Below, piece by piece: positions 11,120 to 25,660 of a stretch of 61,248 nucleotides of DNA. Location: the NCBI GenBank assembly GCA_016218665.1, contig JACRDI010000003.1, forward strand, positions 1 to 61,248, given 5' to 3'. The notes under the pieces are model-generated. The model had not been told where the DNA came from and did no database searches. It worked only from the letters and a program-made list of their open reading frames with translations. Positions within the stretch are counted from its first letter, which is position 1. Each line of letters opens with the position of its first letter. The position numbers and the translations under genes were made by a program. Origin of the DNA: Desulfovibrio sp. (GTDB lineage Bacteria > Desulfobacterota > Desulfovibrionia > Desulfovibrionales > Desulfovibrionaceae).

Positions 11120-11668
11120 ATGCCCGTCTCTGATCGTGAAAAGCGCAAAGCCAAGGTCATCGAGGTGCTGAACAAGGCACGCGCCATGGAACTGTACGCC
11201 ATCAGCCAGTACATGAACCAGCACTACAATCTGGACGACAAGGACATGGGCGAGATGGCCGCCAACATGAAACTCATCGCCATCGACGAGATGCGCCACG
11301 CCGAAATGTTCGCCGAGCGCATCAAGGAACTTGGCGGAGAGCCCGTCACCAGCGGCGACGGCAAAGTGACCAAGGGCCAGGACGTGCGCAAGATCTTCCC
11401 CTTCGACGCCGCCCTGGAGGACGCCACCATCGACGCCTACAACCAGTTCCTCATGATCTGCCGGGAGAACGGCGACAACATCAGCGCCAACCTCTTCCAG
11501 GCCATCATCGACGAGGAGCAGATCCACTACAACCACTTCGACAACGTGGCCGACCACATCAAGACACTGGGCGACACCTACCTGGCGCGCATCGCCGGCA
11601 CGCCGTCCTCCACGGGCGGCACCACCAAGGGCTTCGCCCTGCCCGGAGCCGCGGGCGGCGCCGGCTAG
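11120..11668 (+). CDS. bfr: Bacterioferritin
   Basis: Iron-storage 24-mer subunit (182 residues). The ATG at 11120 is chosen because AGGAGG sits 6 bases upstream; the earlier ATG at 11114 abuts it. The N-terminal half (AKVIEVLNKARAMELYAI and AANMKLIAIDEMRHAEMFAE) carries the ferroxidase Glu and ExxH ligands and closely resembles Desulfovibrio bacterioferritin, known to carry iron-coproporphyrin III. A second EEQIHYNHF gives the other ExxH. The Gly/Ser/Ala-rich tail (TPSSTGGTTKGF) is also Desulfovibrio-like. It sits between the Fur-family regulator and catalase. Confidence 0.95.
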   Translation: MPVSDREKRKAKVIEVLNKARAMELYAISQYMNQHYNLDDKDMGEMAANMKLIAIDEMRHAEMFAERIKELGGEPVTSGDGKVTKGQDVRKIFPFDAALEDATIDAYNQFLMICRENGDNISANLFQAIIDEEQIHYNHFDNVADHIKTLGDTYLARIAGTPSSTGGTTKGFALPGAAGGAG

Positions 11669-11694
11669 CAGGCCACTTCCACACGGCTCCCAAC

Positions 11695-11734
11695 ACGGCG
11701 GGCAGGGCAAGGCGTCCTGCCCGCCGTTCTTTTT
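11695..11734 (+). terminator. Terminator after bfr
   Basis: ACGGCGGGCAGG pairs with CCTGCCCGCCGT (12 bp), followed by TCTTTTT. This strong rho-independent terminator separates bfr from katA. Confidence 0.9.
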
Positions 11735-11744
11735 CCCCTGGCGA

Positions 11745-11783
11745 TTGACAACACCGGCTCGCTATGGATAATGATTCTCCATA
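11745..11783 (+). promoter_or_regulatory. katA promoter with overlapping palindromic operator
   Basis: A TTGACA (11745-11750) and GATAAT (11767-11772) with a 16-base spacer form a good sigma-70 promoter. A 21-base palindrome, TATGGA-N9-TCCATA (11763-11783), covers the -10 box, and its centre GATAATGATT resembles half of a Fur/PerR box. A peroxide- or iron-responsive repressor bound here would block katA. Confidence 0.7.
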
Positions 11784-11883
11784 AGGTTTGCATCGGTGCC
11801 CACAGATCCTTGCATACCATGTCCGCTCTGCTATGGCTTGCCATAACCCCGAAAAGCACCCCCCAACCCCAACGGAGGCGAAC

Positions 11884-13335
11884 ATGGCCAAGAAGAAGCT
11901 GACCACCAACGCCGGCGCGCCCGTGCCCGACAACCAGAACGTCCTCACCGCCGGGCCGCGCGGCCCCATGCTGCTGCAGGACGTGTGGTTCCTGGAGAAG
12001 CTGGCCCACTTCGACCGCGAGGTCATCCCGGAGCGGCGCATGCACGCCAAGGGCTCCGGAGCCTACGGAACCTTCACCGTCACCCACGACATCAGCACGT
12101 TCACGCGCGCCAAGATCTTCAGCAAGATTGGCAAGAAGACCGACCTGTTCCTGCGCTTTTCCACCGTGGCGGGCGAACGCGGCGCGGCCGATGCCGAGCG
12201 CGACATCCGCGGCTTCGCCATCAAGTTCTACACCGAGGAAGGCAACTGGGACCTGGTGGGCAACAACACCCCGGTGTTCTTCCTGCGCGATCCCCTGAAA
12301 TTCCCGGACCTGAACCACGCAGTGAAGCGCGATCCGCGCACCAACATGCGCAGCGCCAAGAACAACTGGGACTTCTGGTCCAGCCTGCCCGAGGCCCTGC
12401 ACCAGGTCACCATCGTCATGAGCGACCGCGGCCTGCCCGCCACCTACCGGCACATGCACGGCTTCGGCTCCCACACCTTCAGCTTCATCAACAAGAAGAA
12501 CGAGCGCTTCTGGTGCAAGTTCCACTTCCGCACCCAGCAGGGCATCAAGAACCTCACCGACGAGGAGGCCGAGGCCATTGTGGCCAAGGACCGCGAAAGC
12601 CACCAGCGCGACCTGTACGAAGCCATCGAGCGCGGCGACTTCCCCCGCTGGACCATGTTCGTCCAGGTCCTTACGGACAAGCAGGCCAAGGCCCTGCCCT
12701 ACCACCCCTTCGATCTCACCAAGGTGTGGAAGCACAAGGACGCGCCGCTCATGGAAGTGGGCGTGCTTGAACTGAACCGCAACCCCGAGAACTACTTCGC
12801 CGAGGTGGAACAGGCCGCCTTCAACCCGGCCAACGTGGTGCCGGGCATCTCCTTCTCGCCCGACAAGATGCTCCAGGGCCGGCTGTTCTCCTACGGCGAC
12901 GCCCAGCGCTACCGCCTGGGCGTGAACCACCACCTCATCCCCGTGAACGCGGCCCGCTGCCCCTTCCACAGCTACCACCGCGACGGAGCCATGCGCGTGG
13001 ACGGCAACCACGGCAGCACCCTGGGCTACGAGCCCAACAGCTTTGGGGAGTGGCAGGTGCAGCCGGACTTCAGCGAGCCGCCCCTGGAGCTCTCCGGCGC
13101 GGCCAAGCACTGGAACGCCCGCGAGGACGACGCGGACTACTACTCCCAGCCGGGCGCCCTGTTCCGGCTCATGAGCAAGGCCCAGCAGCAGGGGCTGTTC
13201 GAGAACACCGCCCGCGCCATGGCCGACGCGCCCAAGGAGATCAAGCTGCGGCACATCGGCAACTGCATGAAGGCCGACCCGGCCTACGGCGAAGGCGTGG
13301 CCAAGGCCCTGGGAATCAAGCCGGCCAAGAAGTAG
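11884..13335 (+). CDS. katA: Catalase (small-subunit, haem b type)
   Basis: Breaks hydrogen peroxide into water and oxygen. The 483-residue length fits small-subunit (clade 3) catalases. The distal His is in [13 protein letters not shown], the catalytic Asn in [14 protein letters not shown], and the proximal haem Tyr in [14 protein letters not shown]. The ATG at 11884 follows GGAGGCGAAC and the protein starts [19 protein letters not shown]. Catalase, bacterioferritin and a Fur/PerR regulator together form an oxygen-defence cluster in what looks like an anaerobe. Confidence 0.97.
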   Translation: MAKKKLTTNAGAPVPDNQNVLTAGPRGPMLLQDVWFLEKLAHFDREVIPERRMHAKGSGAYGTFTVTHDISTFTRAKIFSKIGKKTDLFLRFSTVAGERGAADAERDIRGFAIKFYTEEGNWDLVGNNTPVFFLRDPLKFPDLNHAVKRDPRTNMRSAKNNWDFWSSLPEALHQVTIVMSDRGLPATYRHMHGFGSHTFSFINKKNERFWCKFHFRTQQGIKNLTDEEAEAIVAKDRESHQRDLYEAIERGDFPRWTMFVQVLTDKQAKALPYHPFDLTKVWKHKDAPLMEVGVLELNRNPENYFAEVEQAAFNPANVVPGISFSPDKMLQGRLFSYGDAQRYRLGVNHHLIPVNAARCPFHSYHRDGAMRVDGNHGSTLGYEPNSFGEWQVQPDFSEPPLELSGAAKHWNAREDDADYYSQPGALFRLMSKAQQQGLFENTARAMADAPKEIKLRHIGNCMKADPAYGEGVAKALGIKPAKK

Positions 13336-13340
13336 CAACG

Positions 13341-13377
13341 GGAAACGCAGGGGGCTCCGGCTCCCTGCGTCCCTTTT
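13341..13377 (+). terminator. Terminator after katA
   Basis: ACGCAGGG pairs with CCCTGCGT around a GC-rich loop, followed by CCCTTTT. It lies 9 bases after the katA stop. Confidence 0.7.
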
Positions 13378-13435
13378 CTCCGGCGGGCGGCGGGCGTCCC
13401 TGCGAACTCCGGCGGGGGCGCCGCCCCGCGCCCCG

Positions 13436-13543
13436 CTGGGGGCTCCGCCCCCAGGCCCCCGCCAGGGGGCATGCGCCCCCTGGACCCGCGTGGCGAAGGG
13501 CAAGGCCCGGACCGAGGAACTCGGTCCGGGCCTTGCCCTTCGC
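13436..13543. repeat. Composite hairpin repeat, copy 1
   Basis: Three consecutive hairpins: CTGGGGGC/GCCCCCAG (13436-13454), CCAGGGGGC/GCCCCCTGG (13462-13483), and a perfect 24-bp stem with a GAA loop (13493-13516 with 13520-13543). The first two hairpins and the linker reading GGACCCGCNTGGCG recur at 18.7 kb; the two-hairpin core also recurs at 61.2 kb. It fills the katA-recA gap. Confidence 0.85.
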
Positions 13544-13816
13544 GGTGGCGCGCAGGTGTTCCGAGTCGCAGTTCTCACTTGAAAAAACAGGCGAGGCTTC
13601 TGCGTTGCGGCCTGGACCCGCCGCGCGGATTTCCCGTTCCGGCGGCCTTGCGCCGGGGCGGGGAAATCCAAGCCCATGGGAGTAGGAGGGCCTCGTGCCC
13701 TCTGGCGGGGGAGCGGGCCATCGGCCGGGGTGGGGGGTGTATCGACTGTTGCCGCCGGGCCGGGCTTCTGGTAACGACACTTCTCTACGTCAAATCGTCA
13801 CTCCGGAGGACCATAC
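13544..13816. other. Non-coding stretch upstream of recA with an inverted repeat fragment
   Basis: No convincing gene. At 13686-13710 there is an opposite-strand copy of the second hairpin of the composite repeat, in the same variant (GCCCTCTGG arm) as the copy at 61.2 kb. The recA promoter must lie here, but no clear -35/-10 pair or LexA box could be assigned by eye. Confidence 0.5.
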
Positions 13817-14884
<1,068 letters not shown>

Positions 14885-14942
14885 CACGCGGGCAGCACGC
14901 ACAGCCCGCCCCATACATTATTTTTTGGAGAGCATACCCCGA

Positions 14943-17588
<2,646 letters not shown>

Positions 17589-17644
17589 CGGAGATCCACC
17601 CTCCTGTTCCGGGCGCCGCCCGAACAAAAGAAGTGGATTTCTGG

Positions 17645-17673
17645 TTGACAGGCCAGGCCAAACTCAGTAAGAG
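17645..17673 (+). promoter_or_regulatory. Probable promoter of rplM-rpsI
   Basis: TTGACA (17645-17650) is followed after 17 bases by TAAGAG (17668-17673), about 35 bases before the rplM start. The -35 is perfect; the -10 matches 4 of 6 positions. Confidence 0.55.
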
Positions 17674-17707
17674 CCCTGTTTCCAGTTTGGATGAAGGAGC
17701 AGCCCAA

Positions 17708-18136
17708 ATGAATACGTACAGCCCGGTTCCTGCGGACCTGAAGCACGAGTGGTTCGTGGTCGACGCCACGGACAAGGTGCTCGGCCGCCTGGCCACCGCC
17801 ATCGCCCACCGCCTGCGCGGCAAGCATAAGCCCGGTTTCGCCCCCCACATGGATGGCGGCGACTTCATCGTCGTGGTCAACGCCACGAAGATCAAGGTGA
17901 CCGGCGACAAGATGAACCAGAAAATGTACTACAAGCACACCTTGTACCCCGGCGGCATCAAGAGCCGCACCCTCAAGGAAATGCTTGAGAAGAACCCCGA
18001 GCTGGTGATCATCCAGGCTGTGCGCGGCATGCTGCCGAAGAACCGCCTGTCCCGCCAGATCATCAAGAAGCTCAAGGTGTTCCCCGGTCCCGACCACACC
18101 CATGCCGCCCAGAAGCCCCAGGCTCTGGACCTGTAA
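17708..18136 (+). CDS. rplM: 50S ribosomal protein L13
   Basis: Large-subunit ribosomal protein (142 residues). The ATG at 17708 follows GAAGGAG. The N-terminal [27 protein letters not shown] and the motif [12 protein letters not shown] are typical of L13. It is followed 15 bases later by rpsI, the standard bacterial pair. The much longer open frame reaching back into alaS is a GC-bias shadow. Confidence 0.98.
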   Translation: MNTYSPVPADLKHEWFVVDATDKVLGRLATAIAHRLRGKHKPGFAPHMDGGDFIVVVNATKIKVTGDKMNQKMYYKHTLYPGGIKSRTLKEMLEKNPELVIIQAVRGMLPKNRLSRQIIKKLKVFPGPDHTHAAQKPQALDL

Positions 18137-18151
18137 AGAGGAGCGGAACCC

Positions 18152-18541
18152 ATGTCCGATTTCAACTACGGCACCGGCAAGCGCAAGAACGCCGTCGCCC
18201 GCACCCGCCTGTACCAGGGCACCGGTCAGATCACCATCAATGACCGCCCCTACGAGGACTACTTCCCGCGCAAGACCCTGCAGATGATCGTGCAGCAGGC
18301 GCTGAAGCTGACCAAGAACGCCGACAAGTTCGACATCAAGGTCAACGTGTCCGGCGGCGGCGTGGCCGGCCAGGCCCAGGCCGTGCGTCACGGCATCGCC
18401 CGCGCGCTGCTGCTGGTCGACCCCGAGCTTCGCGGCACCCTGAAGCGCGCCGGGTTCCTCACCCGCGACGCCCGCAAGAAGGAGCGCAAGAAGTACGGCC
18501 AGAAGGGCGCCCGCGCTCGCTTCCAGTACTCGAAGCGCTAA
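18152..18541 (+). CDS. rpsI: 30S ribosomal protein S9
   Basis: Small-subunit ribosomal protein (129 residues). The C-terminal tail reading [17 protein letters not shown], which reaches the P-site tRNA, is conserved; [15 protein letters not shown] is the N-terminal signature. It is preceded by AGAGGAG and cotranscribed with rplM. Confidence 0.98.
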   Translation: MSDFNYGTGKRKNAVARTRLYQGTGQITINDRPYEDYFPRKTLQMIVQQALKLTKNADKFDIKVNVSGGGVAGQAQAVRHGIARALLLVDPELRGTLKRAGFLTRDARKKERKKYGQKGARARFQYSKR

Positions 18542-18572
18542 GCCGAACGGCCCAGCCTTCCCTGCCCCATAC

Positions 18573-18606
18573 GGGCCGGCGTCTGCACAGACGCCGGCCC
18601 TTTTCC
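18573..18606 (+). terminator. Terminator after rpsI
   Basis: GGGCCGGCGTCTG pairs with CAGACGCCGGCCC (13 bp) and is followed by TTTTCC. It closes the rplM-rpsI operon. Confidence 0.92.
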
Positions 18607-18697
18607 GTTTGGCACGCGTGCCTGCCCCACAACCGCTGGACGCCAATCCACGAGCCAATCAGGAACGCTGCCCCCGCCCCGGCTGTATGACGAATCC

Positions 18698-18796
18698 GGG
18701 GGCGCTGCCCCCAGTCCCCCGCCAGGGGATGTGCATCCCCTGGACCCGCATGGCGCGAAGGGCGCGTTCGGCGAAGGCCGGACGCGCCCTTCGCGC
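18698..18796. repeat. Composite hairpin repeat, copy 2
   Basis: The same arrangement as the 13.4 kb copy: GGGGGC/GCCCCC (18698-18712), CCAGGGGAT/ATCCCCTGG (18722-18743), then a third hairpin with 15-bp arms GCGCGAAGGGCGCGT and its complement (18753-18767 with 18782-18796). The linker after the second hairpin matches copy 1. Arm sequences differ between copies while pairing is kept. Confidence 0.85.
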
Positions 18797-18868
18797 ATGA
18801 TGTGTCTGGCGAGGCCGACGATCCCACGTCCGTGATGGCGCGGGAGACGCCCACATCCAGACACCGCC

Positions 18869-18960
18869 CCAAGCGTCAGGGCCGGGTTCGAGCGCATGCT
18901 CGAACCCGGCCCTGACGCTTGGCCTGCGGGGGGCGCGGGGGGAGCGCATGCTCCCCCCGC
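18869..18960. repeat. Two long perfect hairpins between convergent rpsI and glgP
   Basis: A 25-bp perfect stem (18869-18893 with 18898-18922) and an 11-bp stem (18935-18945 with 18950-18960) both have a GCAT tetraloop inside the same core GAGCGCATGCTC or GGAGCGCATGCTCC. They lie 26 bases past the glgP stop on its 3' side, so they may end transcription from both directions, although neither has a T-run. Confidence 0.7.
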
Positions 18961-18985
18961 AAATATTCTCTTCTCCCCTCCCCGC

Positions 18986-21520
<2,535 letters not shown>

Positions 21521-21646
21521 GGCGACCTCGATTGCGTTTATGGCGTATCTGCCTGAACGATACTCATTTTTTGCCTGCAAACCCGGAAAATAGCAAGCGC
21601 ACCACCGGGAATCGCTTTTTAATCCAGTCGCGCCTGCCCGCAGCGC

Positions 21647-21704
21647 TTGACGTACGGCCGGGAATGGATATTTTAAGCACTGCAACTATACCCCCACAGG
21701 GTAT
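21647..21704 (+). promoter_or_regulatory. Promoter and CsoR/CstR-like operator upstream of the YeeE/YedE pair
   Basis: TTGACG (21647-21652) and TATTTT (21669-21674) with a 16-base spacer form a sigma-70 promoter. Starting about 14 bases after the -10 is ATACCC-CCACA-GGGTAT (21688-21704), a perfect inverted repeat of the type bound by CsoR-family repressors, including persulfide-sensing CstR. A bound repressor would block the initially transcribed region. Confidence 0.65.
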
Positions 21705-21730
21705 TCACGCCTGAACAGAAGGAGAACAGC

Positions 21731-22276
21731 ATGGAACCGAAGTCGCCCTCCCGTCCATGGAATCCATACATCGCCGGGGCCCTGGCGGGCCTGCTGCTGG
21801 TGCTGTCGGTGTACGTCTCCGGCAAGTATTTCGGCGCATCCACCACCTATGTGCGCGCGGCCGGCATGGTGGAGAGCGTGGTGGACGCCGAGCGTGTGTC
21901 GGCCATGGCCTACTTCGTCAAGGAGGCCCCGAAGATCGACTGGCAGTTCCTCTTCGTGGTGGGCATCGGCCTGGGGTCGCTGGCGGCCGCGCTTTTGAGC
22001 AACACCTTCCGCGTGCAGGCCGTGCCCGACCGCTTCGCCGAGCGCTTCGGCCAGGCCAGGGCCCTGCGCTTCCTGCTGGCGTTCATAGGCGGGGCGGTGG
22101 CCATGTTCGGGGCCAGGCTGGCCGACGGCTGCCCCAGCGGGCACGGGCTGTCCGGCTCGCTGCAACTGGCGGTGAGCGGCTTCGTGTCCCTCATCGGGTT
22201 CTTCGCGGGCGGGCTGGTCATGGCCCGGCTGGCATACGGGGCCGATGGCAAGGGCGGCCGCGGGCAAGGGAGGTAG
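21731..22276 (+). CDS. YeeE/YedE family sulfur transporter, first half
   Basis: Membrane protein of 181 residues with about four to five helices (YIAGALAGLLLVLSVYV; FLFVVGIGLGSLAAALL; FLLAFIGGAVAMFGA). The motif ADGCPSGHGLSG holds the conserved Cys of YeeE/YedE (TsuA-type) channels, which pass thiosulfate or a related sulfur species. It is half the size of TsuA; the next gene supplies the other half. AAGGAG precedes the ATG. Confidence 0.85.
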   Translation: MEPKSPSRPWNPYIAGALAGLLLVLSVYVSGKYFGASTTYVRAAGMVESVVDAERVSAMAYFVKEAPKIDWQFLFVVGIGLGSLAAALLSNTFRVQAVPDRFAERFGQARALRFLLAFIGGAVAMFGARLADGCPSGHGLSGSLQLAVSGFVSLIGFFAGGLVMARLAYGADGKGGRGQGR

Positions 22277-22278
22277 CC

Positions 22279-22803
22279 ATGGAACTCTGGTACGGACTCA
22301 TCACCGGCATCGGCTTCGGCGTGCTCTTGCAGCGGGCGGAGGTCATCCGCTTCGACAGGCAGATAGGCGCGCTGCTTTTGAAGGACATGACCATCGTCAA
22401 GTTCATGCTCAGCACCATTCTTGTAGGCATGGTGGGCGTGTACCTGCTGGTGGACCTGGGCCTGGCCAAGCTCAGCCTCAAGCCGCTGATCCTTGGCGGC
22501 AACGTGCTGGGCGGGCTCATCTTCGGCGTGGGCTGGGCGCTTTTGGGCTACTGCCCGGGCACGGCGGGCGCGGCCCTGGGCGAGGGGCGCGTGGACGCCC
22601 TGGCGGGCATGGCCGGCATGCTGCTGGGCGCGGCGGTCTTTGCCGAGGCCTACCCGGCGCTGAAGGCCAGCGTGCTCACCTGGGGCGACTACGGCAAGGT
22701 GACCCTGCCGGGGCTTCTGGGCGTGTGGCACTGGGCGGTCATCGCGGCCTTCGTGGCCGGCGGCGTGCTGCTGCTGCGCTTCATCGAGCGCAAGGGGCTG
22801 TAA
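22279..22803 (+). CDS. YeeE/YedE family sulfur transporter, second half
   Basis: Membrane protein of 174 residues starting at ATG 22279, two bases after the preceding stop and behind GGGAGG. GYCPGTAGAALGEGR carries the second conserved Cys. Together with the upstream gene it should form a complete YeeE/YedE channel from two polypeptides. The upstream CsoR/CstR-like operator points to control by sulfane sulfur or metal. The substrate (thiosulfate, persulfide or a selenium compound) cannot be told from sequence. Confidence 0.85.
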   Translation: MELWYGLITGIGFGVLLQRAEVIRFDRQIGALLLKDMTIVKFMLSTILVGMVGVYLLVDLGLAKLSLKPLILGGNVLGGLIFGVGWALLGYCPGTAGAALGEGRVDALAGMAGMLLGAAVFAEAYPALKASVLTWGDYGKVTLPGLLGVWHWAVIAAFVAGGVLLLRFIERKGL

Positions 22804-22878
22804 GGCGCAAGGAACCACGAGGAAAAGGAGCGGAGAATCCCCTGGCGAACGGGGGGCAAGGCGGGGTCTGGCCGGGCG

Positions 22879-23658
22879 CTACTCTTCGCCCAGCAGGCCC
22901 CGCATGCGCTTCAGGTACTCCTGCAGCAGGCGGGCGCTGTCTTCGTTCATGTCCACGAACTGCCCCCCCATGGTGATGCGGCCCTTCTGCTCCTCCACCC
23001 GGCACAGGGTGAGCGGAGCCATGAGCGGCTGGCCGCAGCCCAGGTCGCAGCGCAGGATGACGCGCTCGCCCCGCTTGGCCTGGCGCAGGGGACTCTTGAG
23101 GTTTGTGCGGGCGGCGAAGCTGCACCCGGCCGGGGCCAGGTCCAGCAGCACCACGTCATGGTCGCCGAAGTGGCCGTGCACGGTGCCCGGAAGGGTCACG
23201 TCCACGCGCTCGGTGCGGCGCAGCACCAGCCGCTCCACGGAATCGGGGTGGGAAAGGAACACCAGCGGGGCCGGGCTGCTCACGCGGTTCACCACCTCGG
23301 TGCGGAAGCCGAACAGGGTTCCTCCGGCGTTCAGCTGGGCCACCACGCCGGGATCGGCGGAGAGTTTGGAGATGGTGTCCTGCGGCAGGCGCACCTGCAC
23401 GATGCTGTAGGCGAAGGGCTCCAGGCCCACCACCTTGCCCTCGTAGCGCTGGTCCACGCAGAGAAATTTGAGGAAGAGCTGGTTGCCGACCTTGAGCTTG
23501 AGGTGCACGCCGGGCAGCCGCTCCACGCGCCTGCTGCCCTCGTGGCCGTCGATGGCGCGGCCGGAGGCCTTGGGCTCCTCCGCCATCACGGCGCCATTGC
23601 CGTTCTCCTGCGCAATATCCTGCTGCACTTCCATCCGCGGCATCTCCGTCTGTTCCAT
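22879..23658 (-). CDS. PilZ domain c-di-GMP-binding protein, YcgR-like
   Basis: Cytosolic protein of 259 residues. The C-terminal PilZ domain has the RRTER (RxxxR) and DLAPAG (D/NxSxxG-like, with Ala in place of Ser) c-di-GMP motifs, and the residues before it (about 45-125) resemble a YcgR N-terminal domain. Such proteins slow flagella or adjust surface behaviour when c-di-GMP rises. It stands alone, with no flagellar gene in the window, so the target is unknown. Confidence 0.85.
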   Translation of the reverse strand: MEQTEMPRMEVQQDIAQENGNGAVMAEEPKASGRAIDGHEGSRRVERLPGVHLKLKVGNQLFLKFLCVDQRYEGKVVGLEPFAYSIVQVRLPQDTISKLSADPGVVAQLNAGGTLFGFRTEVVNRVSSPAPLVFLSHPDSVERLVLRRTERVDVTLPGTVHGHFGDHDVVLLDLAPAGCSFAARTNLKSPLRQAKRGERVILRCDLGCGQPLMAPLTLCRVEEQKGRITMGGQFVDMNEDSARLLQEYLKRMRGLLGEE

Positions 23659-23748
23659 GACCGGCCGCGGTCCGGAGGGACGGACCGACAGTGGGCCAGA
23701 GAACCATAGCCAACAGTGATGCCAGATGGCAAGATATAAATATGAGTA

Positions 23749-24600
23749 CTACTGTACGTATCTGAGGGCGCGCTTCATCTGGTCCAGCAGTTCCCCGCGC
23801 ACGAAGAGCCCGCCCCGGCCGCGGCCCAGGGTCACGCCGGGCTTCACCCCGCCGTGGAAGTCCGACCCGCCGCTCATGAGCAGGCCCAAGCGTTGCGCCA
23901 AAGACGCCAGCAGTTCCGTGTACTTGTCCGAGTGCTCCGTGTAGTACACCTCCACCCCGTCCAGCCCCTGGGCCTTGAGGTCCGTCAGCACGGCCTCGAT
24001 CTGCCGGGGCTGCTGGGAGATGAGATAGGGGTGGGCCAACACCGCCAGGCCGCCGTCGGCGTGGATGGCCCCGATGGCCTCGGACGGGGTGAGCTTGACC
24101 TTGGGCACGTAGGCCAGCCCCCCGGCGCCCAGGAAGCGGTTGAAGGCCTCGTCGAAGCTGCGCACCACGCCGGCCTCCAGCATGGCCTGGGCCATGTGCG
24201 GCCGCCCCACCACGCCCGTGGCGTGGCGTTCCACGTCCTCGCGCCGCAGGTGCACGCCCACGCCCTTAAGCTTCTCCAGCATGATGTCGTTGCGCCTGGC
24301 GCGGGCCTCGCGCACGCGCGTCAGCTCCGCCACCACGCGCCCGGGCCGCTCGTCCACAAAGAGCGCCAGCAGGTGCGTGGGCAGGCCGGAATAGTCGAGG
24401 GAGAGCTCGCAGCCGGGGATGAGCTCCACGCCCTGGCGCTTGGCCTCCTCCCGCGCTTCGGGGATGCCTTCGAAGGTGTCGTGGTCGGTGAGGGCGATGG
24501 CCGAGAGCCCGGCCGCCCTGGCCGCCCGCATGAGGTCCGACGGGCTTAAGGTGCCGTCGGAGGCGGTGGAGTGCGTGTGCAGGTCGATGCGCTGATGCAT
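23749..24600 (-). CDS. PHP domain phosphoesterase, YciV/RNase AM-like
   Basis: 283-residue PHP-superfamily enzyme. The metal-binding motifs are DLHTHSTASDG near the N-terminus, ALTDHDTFEG, then LAHPY, and GGSDFHGG near the C-terminus. Relatives remove phosphate from nucleoside 3',5'-bisphosphates and trim 5' ends of RNA. It is a single gene divergent from the Trm112 gene. Confidence 0.85.
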   Translation of the reverse strand: MHQRIDLHTHSTASDGTLSPSDLMRAARAAGLSAIALTDHDTFEGIPEAREEAKRQGVELIPGCELSLDYSGLPTHLLALFVDERPGRVVAELTRVREARARRNDIMLEKLKGVGVHLRREDVERHATGVVGRPHMAQAMLEAGVVRSFDEAFNRFLGAGGLAYVPKVKLTPSEAIGAIHADGGLAVLAHPYLISQQPRQIEAVLTDLKAQGLDGVEVYYTEHSDKYTELLASLAQRLGLLMSGGSDFHGGVKPGVTLGRGRGGLFVRGELLDQMKRALRYVQ

Positions 24601-24743
24601 GGAGGGCCTCGCATAGACGAAGGTATCTGTTTTTGCCTCTACCTATCAGCCAAAGCAGGCGGCGCGTCAAGGGGAAGCTGCCCGCTTGTGCGCGCGGGCG
24701 CTGTCGGCTATAGGGATTCCAGTCATTTTTCGCGGAGGTGCGC

Positions 24744-24938
24744 ATGGCGCTCAATTTGGAACTGCTGAAGCTGCTGGCCTGCCCCAAGTGCCACGGGGAG
24801 CTTGCCCTGCTGCCCGGGCGCGACGGCCTTTTCTGCGCGGCCTGCGCAGTGGTCTACCCCGTGCGCGAGGATATCCCCGTGATGCTGGAGGAGGAGGCCG
24901 CGCCCCTGGACAAGTGGAAGGGCAGCCGGCCCGAATAG
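24744..24938 (+). CDS. Trm112 family zinc-binding protein
   Basis: 64-residue protein with two Cys pairs, CPKCHG near the start and CAACAVVYPVREDIPVML, the standard UPF0434/Trm112 zinc fold. The ATG at 24744 follows GGAGG. Family members act as partners of methyltransferases or follow lpxK; neither is nearby, so the role here is open. Confidence 0.88.
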   Translation: MALNLELLKLLACPKCHGELALLPGRDGLFCAACAVVYPVREDIPVMLEEEAAPLDKWKGSRPE

Positions 24939-25016
24939 CAGGCCGCGAGCAAGGCCGGGAGGCCGGGCCGCCCTTGCCGCCCGCGCGCTTTTGCCGTAGG
25001 GGAAGGGCCTTCGCAT

Positions 25017-25093
25017 CGGGGCGTAGCGCAGCTCGGTAGCGCGCCTGCTTTGGGAGCAGGATGTCGCTGGTTCGAATCCAGTCGCCCCGACCA
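25017..25093 (+). tRNA. tRNA-Pro (anticodon TGG)
   Basis: A complete cloverleaf: acceptor stem CGGGGCG/CGCCCCG, D arm, anticodon stem CCTGC/GCAGG around TTTGGGA, T loop TTCGAAT, and an encoded 3' CCA. The anticodon TGG reads proline codons. Confidence 0.97.
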
Positions 25094-25105
25094 TTGAACG
25101 AGTAG

Positions 25106-25136
25106 GCCCGGAAGGCAATCGCCATCCGGGCTTTTT
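25106..25136 (+). terminator. Terminator after tRNA-Pro
   Basis: GCCCGGA pairs with TCCGGGC, then TTTTT. It lies 12 bases after the tRNA 3' end. Confidence 0.88.
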
Positions 25137-25330
25137 CGTTTGGTAGCACGCCTTGTAGCACGTTTTGCGGTTTTCAACAGGAGATGTGAATCGGCGCGCA
25201 ATTCGGCACTGGTAACGCGACGAGTACTTTTGCCCCAGGCGACGCATGGCCGTGAGCAGCGCGGCCTGAGGCTGTTGATTCCCGGCCTGGGGTTTGCTGC
25301 GTGCGCGTGCTCAAGCCCGCCCCGATCAGC
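25137..25330. other. Gene-poor stretch after tRNA-Pro
   Basis: No supported gene. Its base composition is less biased than that of neighbouring genes. The position just 3' of a tRNA and at the edge of the catabolic island would suit an integration scar, but no integrase fragment or direct repeat of the tRNA end was recognised. Confidence 0.4.
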
Positions 25331-25543
25331 TCAGTCTTGAGAGTGCGCCACGTCAGCGCCGCAGCAAGGCCCCTTTTCGCGTCGGCGGCACTTCCCCGCC
25401 GCAAGCGCAGCCCGGATGATCTTGGCGCAGCGAGGCACGGACCATCCGAAGCGCTCCCGAAGTTCTTCAGTGGTATCGGCCTCCTTGGCGACTTGCCGCT
25501 TGGCCTGAAGCTCAGCAAGCGACGCGCCGGGGCCGGTGGACAT
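25331..25543 (-). CDS. Small hypothetical protein, possible winged-helix fragment
   Basis: Possible 70-residue protein starting at ATG 25543 with GGAAG about 9 bases upstream. The segment TTEELRERFGWSVPRCAKII looks like a helix-turn-helix; the C-terminus is Cys/Arg-rich. It is not recognised as a named family. It may be a remnant of a mobile element next to tRNA-Pro, or a chance frame. Confidence 0.35.
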   Translation of the reverse strand: MSTGPGASLAELQAKRQVAKEADTTEELRERFGWSVPRCAKIIRAALAAGKCRRREKGPCCGADVAHSQD

Positions 25544-25660
25544 CCGCCTGGACTTCCGCCTGCCCCCCCCGTTTCCGCGCCCGAAGAAGCGGCTTGCGCA
25601 GCTTCTCCACAGGCCGCTTTCTATGCCGCTTTCTTGCCGAGACCCGGGGCGCACCATGAA

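Noticed and set aside
24723..25247. Minus-strand frame with a GATGFEPATSC-like segment
   Set aside because: This is the well-known spurious protein made by reading the complement of a tRNA gene; it covers tRNA-Pro at 25017-25093.
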